This document shows, in pieces, positions 30,108-39,064 of a DNA stretch of 64,000 nt. Source of the DNA: Emiliania huxleyi CCMP1516 (Eukaryota; Haptophyta; Isochrysidales; Noelaerhabdaceae); the NCBI RefSeq assembly GCF_000372725.1, contig NW_005200161.1, positions 5,001 through 69,000 on the forward strand, written 5' to 3'. Under the pieces are notes generated by a model. That model made no database searches. It worked only from the letters and a program-made list of their open reading frames with translations, and was not told the origin of the DNA. Made by a program: the position numbers and the translations under genes. How positions within the stretch are numbered: position 1 is the first letter of the stretch; the number at the start of each line of letters is the position of its first letter.

Positions 30108-31601
30108 ATGCGCCTTCGCCCGAGCGCCCTTCTCTTCTGCCTACTGCTCCATCGCGCTCAGGCGCAGCGCCCAGCGCTCGCGCCGCGCGGACGGGCTCCG
30201 ACCGAGCTGCGTGAGTCCGAGCCAACGGCCCGCACCTCGTCCCTCTCCGACGTTGCGGCGCTCCTCGCTTCGAGCCTCAGCCCGAGCGAGTGGTACGACT
30301 ACCTCACTCGCGTGAGCGAGTCCCTGGAGGACGCAGTCGAGACGGTCTCCGACTCCACCTCCAACTTCATGTTTCGTGACATCCTCGGCTATCGAGTCGG
30401 CTGGGCGCGCACACGTCGTCTCGCTCTCCTCTTCTCTCGCATGCTTCTCGGTGCCGCTCTGCTGCTCCACGGTGGCAGCGGCGACGGTCGGGGATTGTGG
30501 ACGCGAGGCCTCGCCCTGCTTCAAGCGTCTCAGATTGTGAGCTTCCTCCTGACATCCGGCCGCACAATAGTCGGTATCCCGCGGGTGCGCCTCTACGTCC
30601 GCGAGGCGCTTGTCCTGGGTGCCGCGGCCGGGATTCTGCACGTTCCGCGGTTGCACCTCCCAGCTCTCGTCCTCGGTGTCAACGCGGGAAAGACGACGCG
30701 CGGCCTCGTCCGGGCCACCCGCCTGACGAGCGCGGAGCAAGACAGCCTGTCAGAACAAGCCTTCGAGGCGGCGGAAGAGGCGCTGGATGGGCTTTCTGAC
30801 ACGGTCAGCGAGGCCCTGGGAGTCGATGACTGGTGGGACGACGAGCCAACGGCTGCTGAGGCCGAGCTCGCACACTACCGCCTCATCGGGCGCACGCTGT
30901 CTCCGCTGGTCGCCGCGTTGACCTTCACCGCGGTGGCTCGCCGCCAGGCGCCGTTCGGAGCTGTGCCTGCGCCAATGGTGTCAGCCGCAGTGGCCGGCGG
31001 CTTCATGCTGCAGCGTAACATCCGCCTCGCGCTGGAAGAGAACTGGCTCTACCTGCGGCTATTCTTGTTGCGCTCGATCCCGGCGATCCTGCGATTTTCG
31101 CTGTGGCTACTGTGGCATGTCGTGCTGCCGATTCGGAACGGGCTGCACGGCCTCCGCAGCCTGCTCGAGCGCCGACTCCTGCGACCTCTGTACTCCGCCC
31201 TTTGCCGACTTGTGCCCGCCCTCCGGCGAGTGCCGCTCGACGAGCTCGAAAGGAGGCTCTTCGCCCTGCCCGGCCTCGGCAAAAAGCTTGCTTTGAGGCT
31301 GCTCGGCGCGCTGCGCTGGCTGCTGCGGACGGTCGTCCCCGGCGCTGCACGCGGCTTTGTGTCGGAGGTGCTGTCAAAGGCAGAGCGCTACTTGCTGCCC
31401 TATGTGATGGCCGCTCTCGGTGTCGCCGTGCAGATGCGATGGATCAAGCTGCGCGAACTGCCTGCGCTGTGCATCAAGCTCGTGCTCAACCCCAGCGACC
31501 TGCTCGCAACAGCCGTGAAGCCCGCACTCCGCGCTGCTCTCACCCGGTTGCGCGAGGCGGCCCGGCTTCCTTCAGCAGTGATGGCGTTCCTAAAGCCCTG
31601 A
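30108..31601 (+). CDS. Secretory-pathway multi-pass membrane protein, unknown family
   Basis: This is a single uninterrupted frame of 497 residues. The start MRLRPSALLFCLLLHRAQAQ is a clear signal peptide with a cleavage-like AQAQ. Hydrophobic segments follow at about residues 105-125 (LALLFSRMLLGAALLLHGG), 140-155, 165-190 (ALVLGAAAGILHVPRLHLP), 262-300 and 318-345 (RSIPAILRFSLWLLWHVVLP). Amphipathic Leu/Arg-rich helices make up the C-terminal third (LLERRLLRPLYSALCRLVP, WIKLRELPALCIKLVLNP). There is an acidic patch GVDDWWDDEPTAAEAE near 238-253. I recognise no family. The codon bias matches neighbouring genes and the frame is long, so I regard it as a real gene; plastid-envelope or endomembrane location is a guess. 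Confidence 0.7.
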   Translation: MRLRPSALLFCLLLHRAQAQRPALAPRGRAPTELRESEPTARTSSLSDVAALLASSLSPSEWYDYLTRVSESLEDAVETVSDSTSNFMFRDILGYRVGWARTRRLALLFSRMLLGAALLLHGGSGDGRGLWTRGLALLQASQIVSFLLTSGRTIVGIPRVRLYVREALVLGAAAGILHVPRLHLPALVLGVNAGKTTRGLVRATRLTSAEQDSLSEQAFEAAEEALDGLSDTVSEALGVDDWWDDEPTAAEAELAHYRLIGRTLSPLVAALTFTAVARRQAPFGAVPAPMVSAAVAGGFMLQRNIRLALEENWLYLRLFLLRSIPAILRFSLWLLWHVVLPIRNGLHGLRSLLERRLLRPLYSALCRLVPALRRVPLDELERRLFALPGLGKKLALRLLGALRWLLRTVVPGAARGFVSEVLSKAERYLLPYVMAALGVAVQMRWIKLRELPALCIKLVLNPSDLLATAVKPALRAALTRLREAARLPSAVMAFLKP

Positions 31602-31914
31602 CCCACACACACGCACGCCGCCAACCAACTTCCGGCGTTGTTTTGTTTGTTTCCCGTGTCCCAATCACACGGACACGCGGTCCCAAAACGCGGGCCACCC
31701 CCATCCCGTGCCTGTTTTTATTGATGCGCGCCAGTCCCGCAAAAAACAAAACAACAACATCTCTCCAGGTCCCGTGGTGCCTGGTGCCCAAAGAAAGAAA
31801 GAAGACAGAAGCGCCGCAAGCTGGGTCGCAAGGGAGGCCCAGGTCGTTGTGGACAAAATTCTTTTGCGCGCATGACCGGTGCGAGCGGCCTCCGAGTCGG
31901 CGTCTAGCGATGAC
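31602..31914. other. Intergenic
   Basis: Short space between two plus-strand genes. The part 31783-31830 (AAAGAAAGAAAGAAG ... GCGCCGCAAGC) is a relative of dispersed module A in inverse orientation. No gene is seen. Confidence 0.5.
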
Positions 31915-34142
31915 ATGGCCACCGTCGCACTCGACACCGTCTTACTCGACGAAGAGCCTACAGCAGATCAGGTCCTTACTGCAGTCCTCGTGCTCATGGA
32001 CTTCGTGGCATACGCCGGCGCCGCCGCTATGCTCTGGATCAACCGTGAATTTCTGATGCTGCACGGCACCAACGCTGTCACCCTCCCAATCGCCACCGCC
32101 ATCTTTGTCGTCACCATCAATTTTGTCCGCGGCCTGCTCATCGCCGCCCGCTTTCTCACAGCCTACGCATGCAAAGGGTACACTGCCTCTTGCGCTCTCG
32201 CGGCGGCTTGCGTGGCTCGCGTCAAGACTTGGGTCGCCTTCGGATCTGAGTCGCACCAACGCTCCGTCAAAAGCTCCGTCTGTGATGTCCACATGGCACC
32301 CCGGGGAGAAGCTTCCCTCGAGGGGGGCGAGCTTTCGACGAGCCGTTTTGCCGGCTCAATCGAGATCAGTTTGAACGACAACTCGCTTGAGACAGAGGAA
32401 GACGTTGCCGCCATCGCCGCTCAGCTAGCCGCCGCCGGCTTCGATGAGATCGAGCACTCCTCTGGCGTCGCCATCCCTCGCCCTTCCGAGGATTGCACCG
32501 AACCTTCGTGGCTCATCGAGGCCGAGCGCATCCTCTTCGAGACATCCGCATTCGCGTCAAATCTCGAGGGTTCTGCCTTCGAGCGGGCCGATGACGTCCC
32601 GGATATCGCCGCGGATCACGTGTCCCTGCTCGGCTCCACATCGCCGTCACCATCTACCCCGCCCGACAAGAGGCGCGAGACGAGCGACGTCAACCGCACC
32701 GCCGAGCTCGTCACCAGTGGCGTCTGTGACATCTCCGGGCCGCCACCTCGCGTCAGCACCGAGTGGTCTGTCCCGAGCCTACACGGAGACCTCTGGATTT
32801 TCACTGTCCTGCTCGTCGTCGCCACCATCCCTTTCGCCGTCGCCGTTTCTGGACCGGTCCCTGCGAGCATGCCGCTGCCCGACGCCATCTCCATCGACGT
32901 GCCACTGCCCGACACCATCTCCATCAACGGCGCCTGCCATTTCGCGCTCACCGGCCCCTCTGCATCAGCACGGCCTCCAGGAAGGCCGCCAGGAAACCAG
33001 CCGTCCATCAACAACTTCATCGCCGGCGCCGAGACACGGCGCAACTCAACTTCAAATTCAACTTCAAATTCAAATCTCCCACCCTGCCCCAGCCCAAAAC
33101 AAAGGTACCGGCGATGCGGACCATCTCGTGTTGGGGGGGTGTGCTTCGGTCGAGTCTACCGGTCGCCGCCCGACTCCGTTGCCGTCTGCTGCCCCTTGCG
33201 TCGGCCGAGGCGACAGCCGAGGCCACTACCCAAGGTGGAGGCGAGGCGACAGCCGAGGCCGCCGCCCACAAGGCCAACCAACCAGCTGAGGCCTCTGCCC
33301 AAACGGAGGCCGAGGCGCCAGTCACAGCCGCCCAAACCAAGGCGCCAGCCGCCGCCGCCACGCGCAAGCCCTGGTGGAACCTTTTCAGAATTTGCTACAT
33401 CAGCGCCGTCGCCATCAGCTGTACCGTCGAAGACCCGAGTCTCGACTTCGTCTTCGAGCGTGTTACCTCGCCTTGCACGGCCGGCGCTCTTCAGACCAGC
33501 GCGCGAGACGCCTGCGCCGCCCTCGACTCCGAGCGGACGTGCTCTGCCGCCTCCGCCGTAGCCGAGCGATCGGCCAGCGCCTCTGCCGCCAGAGCTGTCG
33601 CCGTCGGCTGTACCGTCGAGCAAGGCGTCGCCACCGACAAGTGCGCTGCCTCGCCTCGCACGGCCGGCGCTCTTCTGGCCAGCGCGCGAGATGCCTGCGC
33701 CGCCCTCGACTACGACTGGGCGCGCCCTGCCGCCGCCTCCACCGTAGCCGAGCTCTCCGCCAGCGCCTCCGCCACCAGCGCCGTCGCCGCCGCCGTCACC
33801 GTCGAGTACTCGAGTCTCGCTTCCGTCATCGAGAGTGACAACTCACATCGCACAGCCAGTGCCTCACGCTTCAGCTTTCATAGCTTTACCTCCGGCTCCG
33901 CGCCGCGCCTCGCCTCCGTCAAGGGCGACCTCGGCCTGCGCCCTCGCGCCCGCGCCGTCTCCGGCCTGCGCCCTCGCGCCCGCGCCTTCTCCGGCTCCGC
34001 GCCGCGCCTCGCCTCCGTCAAGGGCGACTCTCGAATGTCAACTACTCCCTCCTCGTGCCGCCTTCGGCCTTGCCCGCACAGGCGTCGCGATCTACGGTAC
34101 ATCCCCGACGCCTTCAGCATCGGTCCTGGGGGGGGCGTCTGA
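31915..34142 (+). CDS. Membrane protein with tandem 63-residue repeats, unknown family
   Basis: Exon 1 (31915-33104) starts MATVALDTVLLDEEPTADQV. It has hydrophobic segments LTAVLVLMDFVAYAGAAAML, LPIATAIFVVTINFVRGLLI and, later, DLWIFTVLLVVATIPFAVAV, with a long acidic Ser-rich region between. A GT-AG intron at 33105-33388 (AAAG|GTACCG ... TTTTCAG) fits in phase and joins PSPKQ to RICYISAVAISCTVED. Exon 2 contains a 189-bp (63-residue) repeat: CTVEDPS..., TAGALQTSARDACAALD and AERSASASAARAVAV. It occurs almost twice, with a partial third start. The C-terminus has duplicated SGSAPRLASVKGD and GLRPRARA. Predicted length is about 647 residues. The upstream Met at 31879 is an alternative start. 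No function can be assigned. Confidence 0.5.
33419..33810 (+). repeat. Coding tandem repeat, 189-bp unit
   Basis: CTGTACCGTCGA begins at 33419 and 33608, exactly 189 bp apart. The two units are about as similar in DNA as in protein, indicating a young duplication within the 31915-34142 gene. Confidence 0.8.
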
Positions 34143-34938
34143 ATTCGGACGCCTGTGCTACCCTTCACACACGCTACACACGGTGTACTAGCACGGCGCA
34201 TCCTGCACCGTGCCCCATGAATGTCGATACTCCAGCATCACACCCTCTGTGCCACAATCGTGTCACGTGGACGTCCCTTAGTCGGCGCGTCTTGTCTGTC
34301 GCGATGTCCTAGACGTCGTGCCTTTCTGGTCCTTTACCATCCTTCAGCCAGCCAACCTCCGGCTCTGAGCCTCCGCGCTCAAACGAGGACACCCGCTGCC
34401 ACCGCCCCCGCCCCTCCCCGCCTTCCCGCCGCCTGCGCCGTCGGAGTGCCTCGCAGAGGCGGAGATGAGCGCGAGAAATAAGGTTTTTGCTCGCCTTCCC
34501 TGCGACCCCGATCCCCGTGATGCATGTCTCACTGTTACTGTGCGATTTCGGGCCCGGGGTTGTGCGCGCACACGTGAAATTCTTTTCCACGTTTACCTGT
34601 ATTAGTACTTTTGTTTTTTCCTGTATTAGTGCCAGTGCGCGCCCGTCTGAAAGAAAGAAAGAAATAAAAAAGACAACTCAGGAGGGATGGGAGGACGGCA
34701 CGCCGCCACCACACAGGGATTTTAAGGAGAGGGGTGTAAAAGAAAGAAAGAAAGCAAACAGACACGCCAAACGAGGGATGGGACGAGGACAGGGTCCCCA
34801 CCTGCACGAGCAGGATTTTGGAAGGACGATCAGGGGGACAGGTGGGGCTCTCAAGGAGAGGGGTGTGCCCGAGGTGCCGCACGTCGAAATTCTTTTCCAG
34901 GAACGATGGCTGGGCAAGACTGACTTCGCCAGCTGCGA
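34143..34938. repeat. Intergenic with inverse copies of dispersed modules A and C
   Basis: 34669-34727 is module A and 34760-34842 module C, both inverted relative to 28.2-29.1 kb. They are joined here by (GAAA)n DNA. GAAATTCTTTTCCA occurs at about 34576 and 34888. No gene is supported before the GT47 start. Confidence 0.65.
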
Positions 34939-37796
34939 ATGGACTCCACGCTATTTCGAGTCACGCCACGCAGGGCGATCGGCCTGACCGTGCTGGCTGC
35001 GATCGTGCTCGCTCTCGACTCGCTCTACCGGAGGCCGCCTGACCAGCGTGCACCGCCCAAGCGCAAGCAGGGCAGCCTCCGGCCACAGCCTGCCACCGCG
35101 CCGCGCGTGGTGACCGCCAACGGCCCGGCGACGAACGCTGTCGTTCAGCTGTCGGCAGCCTCTCGGCCAGCAAGGCCGGCACCGGCTGTGGCCGCCCCGC
35201 CGCCGGTTGGCATTCTCCGTGTGCGCCCGGCAGCAGGCAACCGAAGCTCGCAGCCGTGGAACTACCCACCCTTTGCCGGCGCCATCTCGAAGCGCGCACG
35301 CGATCAGTTCTCCATGCGCAAGAATTCCGGCTTCTACGGCCGCGATTCGCCCTTCCCAGAGTGGCTGCGAGGGACGGAGCCCAGCGCTGCCGCCGGCCCG
35401 GCGCCGCCGGCGGTGCTGACTGGCACTGCGTGGCACTACGGGCCGGGACGGCATGCGGCGGCCGCGGCTGCCTGTGCCGCCCACGGCGTCTGGTCGGCGC
35501 CCCTCGGCCGGTGCGACTGCGGCCCGTACCGGTGGGGCGCCACGTGCGCCGTGCCGGTGGTGCCGGTGCCGCGGCCGAGCATGTACGTCTGCGTGATGAA
35601 CGACTCGGCGCCTTGGTGCTCGAGCGAGGGAGGGAGGCGAGGTGCGCCAGCACACACCCTCGACGACGCCTCGAGCCCCCCCCCGTAGGTGGTGCGAGCT
35701 CCCCGCGTGCGAGGCCAGCAAGGCCGAGAGAGCGGCGCCGGTGCTCGGCGCGCCGCCCCGCCAGTGCACAGGAGAGCCCCTCTCGGCTTGCCCGAGCAGC
35801 TGCAACGGCCGCGGCTCCTGCCTGGGCGGCGCCTGCCGCTGCTACGCTGGGTTTCGCGGCGCGGCGTGCGAGGAGTCCGACAAGGACAACTCCTGCCTGC
35901 AGGGCTGCTCCGGGCGGGGCGAGTGCCTCAAGGGCTTCTGCCGCTGCACGCCGCCTTGGTGGGGCGCCGACTGCGCGCTCGGGGCGACGGCCAGCGAGTG
36001 GCCACGCTGTTCGCGCAGGCGAGCCGGAGCCGGAGCCTGCTCCACGCCCCTCTGCCCGGGCCTTCTCTCTGCACACGCCAACTGGACTCGTTGTTGCGCA
36101 GGCCTTGCATCTACGTGTATGAGCTGCCGGAGAGCACGGGCAAATCGCCCGACATCGCCGCGTGAGTGTCTGTTCACTCGACACCGTGGAGTGTGCTTCA
36201 GGCGAGGATGAACGTGCTGGCACTCAAGGTGGAGCTCGGGTCCCCTCACCCCTCGTGCACAGCTCCCGCGTGACCCCGCGCGCTCCTCGTTTCGCAGGTC
36301 GAGTTCGACTGGCGCATCCAGGCGCCGGGACGCAAGTACGACTACCGCTTCCCGCTGCTCTTCCACGAGGCTCTGCTCGGGTCGGGGCATCGCACTAGCG
36401 ACGCTTCGCAGGCGGACCTGTTCTTTGTGCCGACGTACGACTTTCAAGGCTCGTGGGGGAACCCAGAGGTCTACTTCCGCGCGGCGCGGTACGTCTCGCA
36501 GGCATGGCCCTACTGGAACGCCTCTGGCGGGGCACGCTCCCTCTCGCGGACCAGCGTCCATCTGGAGTGTGCGCCGGCGCGAGCGTCGCCCGCCCGCTCT
36601 CAGGCGGACCATCTGTGGGCAGTGGCCCGCGACGCGGGCGCGTGCGCGACTCCGTGGGGCTCCTTGGCCGACGAGCTGGCCTCCTCGTCGCTGCTGCTCA
36701 ACTGGGGCGGCGTCACCGGACTCTCAGGTTAATTAACTAATTAATTGATTAATTAACTGGGGCGGCGTCACCGGACTCTCAGGATCCGCAACGCCCCCGC
36801 CACGGCCGAGCTCTGACCCTCCCGCCCACATGCCCTCACTGCGAGCAACCTTGCCCCAAAGCCTCGATTTCGCCGCCGGCCCTCCTCTTCCCCGCCAGGG
36901 CTGCCCGAGGAGCGCTGCTATGAGGCGGCGCGCGACCTCGTCGTCCCGGGCGCGCTCGTCCACTCCATCGTTGCGAAGTCGCCCTTTTGGGGCGACGCGG
37001 CGGCGGTCGCGACGGCGCACCGCCGGCGCAGCACGCGCCTCTTCTTCATCGGCGCCCTCTGCTGGAAGATCTCGGACAAGGTCCACTCGCTTGGGGAGAT
37101 GGAGAGGAAGTGCGCGCGGGAGCACGGCTTCATCGCCCGGTACTCGTTTGGACACCGCTGGCTCGTCTTCAAGGCAAGCCCCCCTCTTCCCTCCCCCTTC
37201 CACACCACCCATGCCCCTGATCGGTCGGACCTGTGCCCTTCTAGACCTTTGCCGGCGCCGAGGGCTTTCGCCTGTACGCCACCGACTACCCGCCGTCGAT
37301 GCCGCGGCGGCGCGTTAACGTCAACGAGGAGATCCTCGCTTCTCAGTACTGCCTCTGCCCGTCCGGCACGGGATGGGGAATGTGCACGCGTCTGCCCGCA
37401 CCTGGCGGCCGGAGATCCACGCCCCCAGGCGGTACCCCTCCTCGCCGTAGGCGCGTCTACCACGCGGCGGTGCTCGGCTGTGTGCCGGTGCTGGTGCAGG
37501 ACGACGGCGCGCATCCACGTGTGGCTCAGGCGTTCGAGCCCGAGTTGCGTTGGGACAGTTTCTCAGTCATTGTTCCGCGTGCCGCCGTCGCCAATCTGTC
37601 GGCAGTGCTCGCCGCCACCGACCTCCAGGCCAAACAGCGTGCGCTTGCCACGACCTGGCACCGGATGATTTGGCGCAACGCGCTGCAATCGCCACAGCGT
37701 GAGAAGCTGCCGTCACCGGACGCCTTTGAGGCGACGGTGGCCTCGCTCGGCCGGCTTGTAGAGCGGCGCAGCGAAAGATTACAAGAGAGGGTGTGA
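34939..37796 (+). CDS. Exostosin-like glycosyltransferase (GT47) with EGF-like modules
   Basis: MDSTLFRVTPRRAIGLTVLA begins a type II membrane anchor (hydrophobic IGLTVLAAIVLALDSLY), followed by a Pro/Ala stem. A Cys-rich part GVWSAPLGRCDCGPYRWGAT continues in the next exon (from 35689) with CPSSCNGRGSCLGGACRCYA and CSGRGECLKGFCRCTPPWWG, two EGF-like modules. The exostosin domain follows: CIYVYELPES, then VEFDWRIQAPGRKYDYRF, QADLFFVPTYDFQGSW, RLFFIGALCWKISDKVHS, SQYCLCPSGTGWGMCTRL and VLGCVPVLVQDDG. The last two are the usual GT47 signature (fCl-P-G ... GCvPVi..D). At least six introns are needed, including GTGAGT at 36162 and an AT-rich one at 36729. The stop is at 37796. It is expected in the Golgi, making cell-wall or scale polysaccharide; the sugar is unknown. 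Confidence 0.75.
36700..36783 (+). repeat. 29-bp exon-end duplication around a TTAATTAA-type filler
   Basis: AACTGGGGCGGCGTCACCGG plus ACTCTCAGG stands at 36700-36728 and again at 36755-36783. The filler is TTAATTAACTAATTAATTGA plus TT. The first copy ends in CTCAG|GTTAAT, a canonical donor, so the second copy is intronic. The extreme A/T filler is unlike anything else nearby. Confidence 0.8.
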
Positions 37797-38238
37797 GGAT
37801 TCCTCACAGCTCTCTGTGTCTGTGATCACAGATCACAGAGGGAGGGCGCGAGCGGCCCGCGGCGCGGGCGACACCCACACACAGCAACACTATTTTATCA
37901 CGACGCGAAAATGCTAAATGGCAAGCTATCAATGGACAGACCAGGGACTTTGCTGGCGCCGGCGGTGCTTGCGCTCTAAGGGAGACCCAGACCCAGGCCA
38001 GGCCCCAAAAGCAGATCGTTGTCAGATGTCACCGGTCTGACGCGCGACACCCGATCGAACCCGAGATACACATCGAAGAGCCGTACACACAGGCAGCTGC
38101 GAGAACTAAGAAGGGGAAACCCCTCACCAGTATTTAGCGCCCAAAGAAGCCTGCCTGATCAAATATCCCGCCAGGACCGACCCACTGCCCAGTCTTGTCC
38201 TTGGCCCACCCTCCCATGCACTTCATCTTGTTCTCCGC
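37797..38238. other. Convergent intergenic space
   Basis: This lies between the 3' ends of the GT47 gene (+) and the small membrane-protein gene (-). It contains a GTGATCACAGATCACAGA direct/inverted repeat near 37822-37840. No gene is seen. Confidence 0.45.
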
Positions 38239-38925
38239 CTACAGCACGCGGCGCCAATAGCGTGAAATGCTTGGCTTGTGAGTTGTGTGGAGATCGTTTG
38301 TGTGCTCGCGCACCTTCGCGCAATCGAGAATCTGGCCGTCCATCACGTACCCCTCCCCCGCCTCCTGCTTGTCGTTCTTGTAGTCATTGAACGAGTCAAT
38401 TGCGTTACCTGCCGCATCCACCATTGCGCCCGTCGATGCATCAAGCCGGTCGCCCGTGCTCTCTGCAGCGGCCGCGCAGTCCTCCTTCGAGTGCGCCTAT
38501 TGACAGCGAGTGAACGGCAACATATTGACCGGCGCGAGCGGCTATCGGTCCGCGCGTGAGCGTGCGCGTGCTTTTTGGCACTCTTTCATCGCATCCACCC
38601 ATGATCCGTCTCCCAAGCTGCCCCCGTTGTACTCGTCATTTTTGTCGAATATGCCGCGCGCTGCGGCGATTTCCTCTTGCTTGGAGTGGATGAGGTTGCC
38701 GAGGGTCACAGGCAATGCCCTCGTGAAGCCGGCGTAGAGGTCAGGAAGCATGCTAAAGCTGATCTCGTAGCCAAACAGCTCAAACTTCTCGTCGGGCACC
38801 CGGATAATACTGGCCGAGTGCTGACGCCCAGAGAGAGCAACCGCACCGCAAAGAAGAACGCCGACTCCAACGAGTGCGCCTGCCGCCTTCCGGCGATGGT
38901 GATTCACGGGCTCGCTCGCGATCAT
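38239..38925 (-). CDS. Small single-pass membrane protein, unknown
   Basis: Exon 1 (38925-38572) encodes MIASEPVNHHRRKAAGALVG and a hydrophobic segment GALVGVGVLLCGAVAL. It continues through FELFGYEISFSMLPDLYAGF, GIFDKNDEYNGGSLGDGSW and MKECQK. A 75-nt GC-AG intron (38497-38571; AAAAA|GCACGC ... GTCAATAG) removes a stop. It joins AHSKEDCAAAAESTGDRLDA in phase, then ends SDFNDY-like SFNDYKNDKQEAGEGYVMDG and RYWRRVL. The product is about 203 residues. The architecture suggests a type II anchored luminal protein; no family is recognised. The good phase match across the GC-AG intron is the main evidence that it is real. Confidence 0.6.
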
Positions 38926-39064
38926 GGCGACAGGACGGCGCGGACGCGGGACGGCCGACGGACGGCCTCGTTTTTTAGATTTTACCCGCCCAAGAGATAC
39001 TCGAGATTCAATCTACGACACTGAAAAAAAAGAACGAGACGGCCCTCATTCACAATAGGACACA

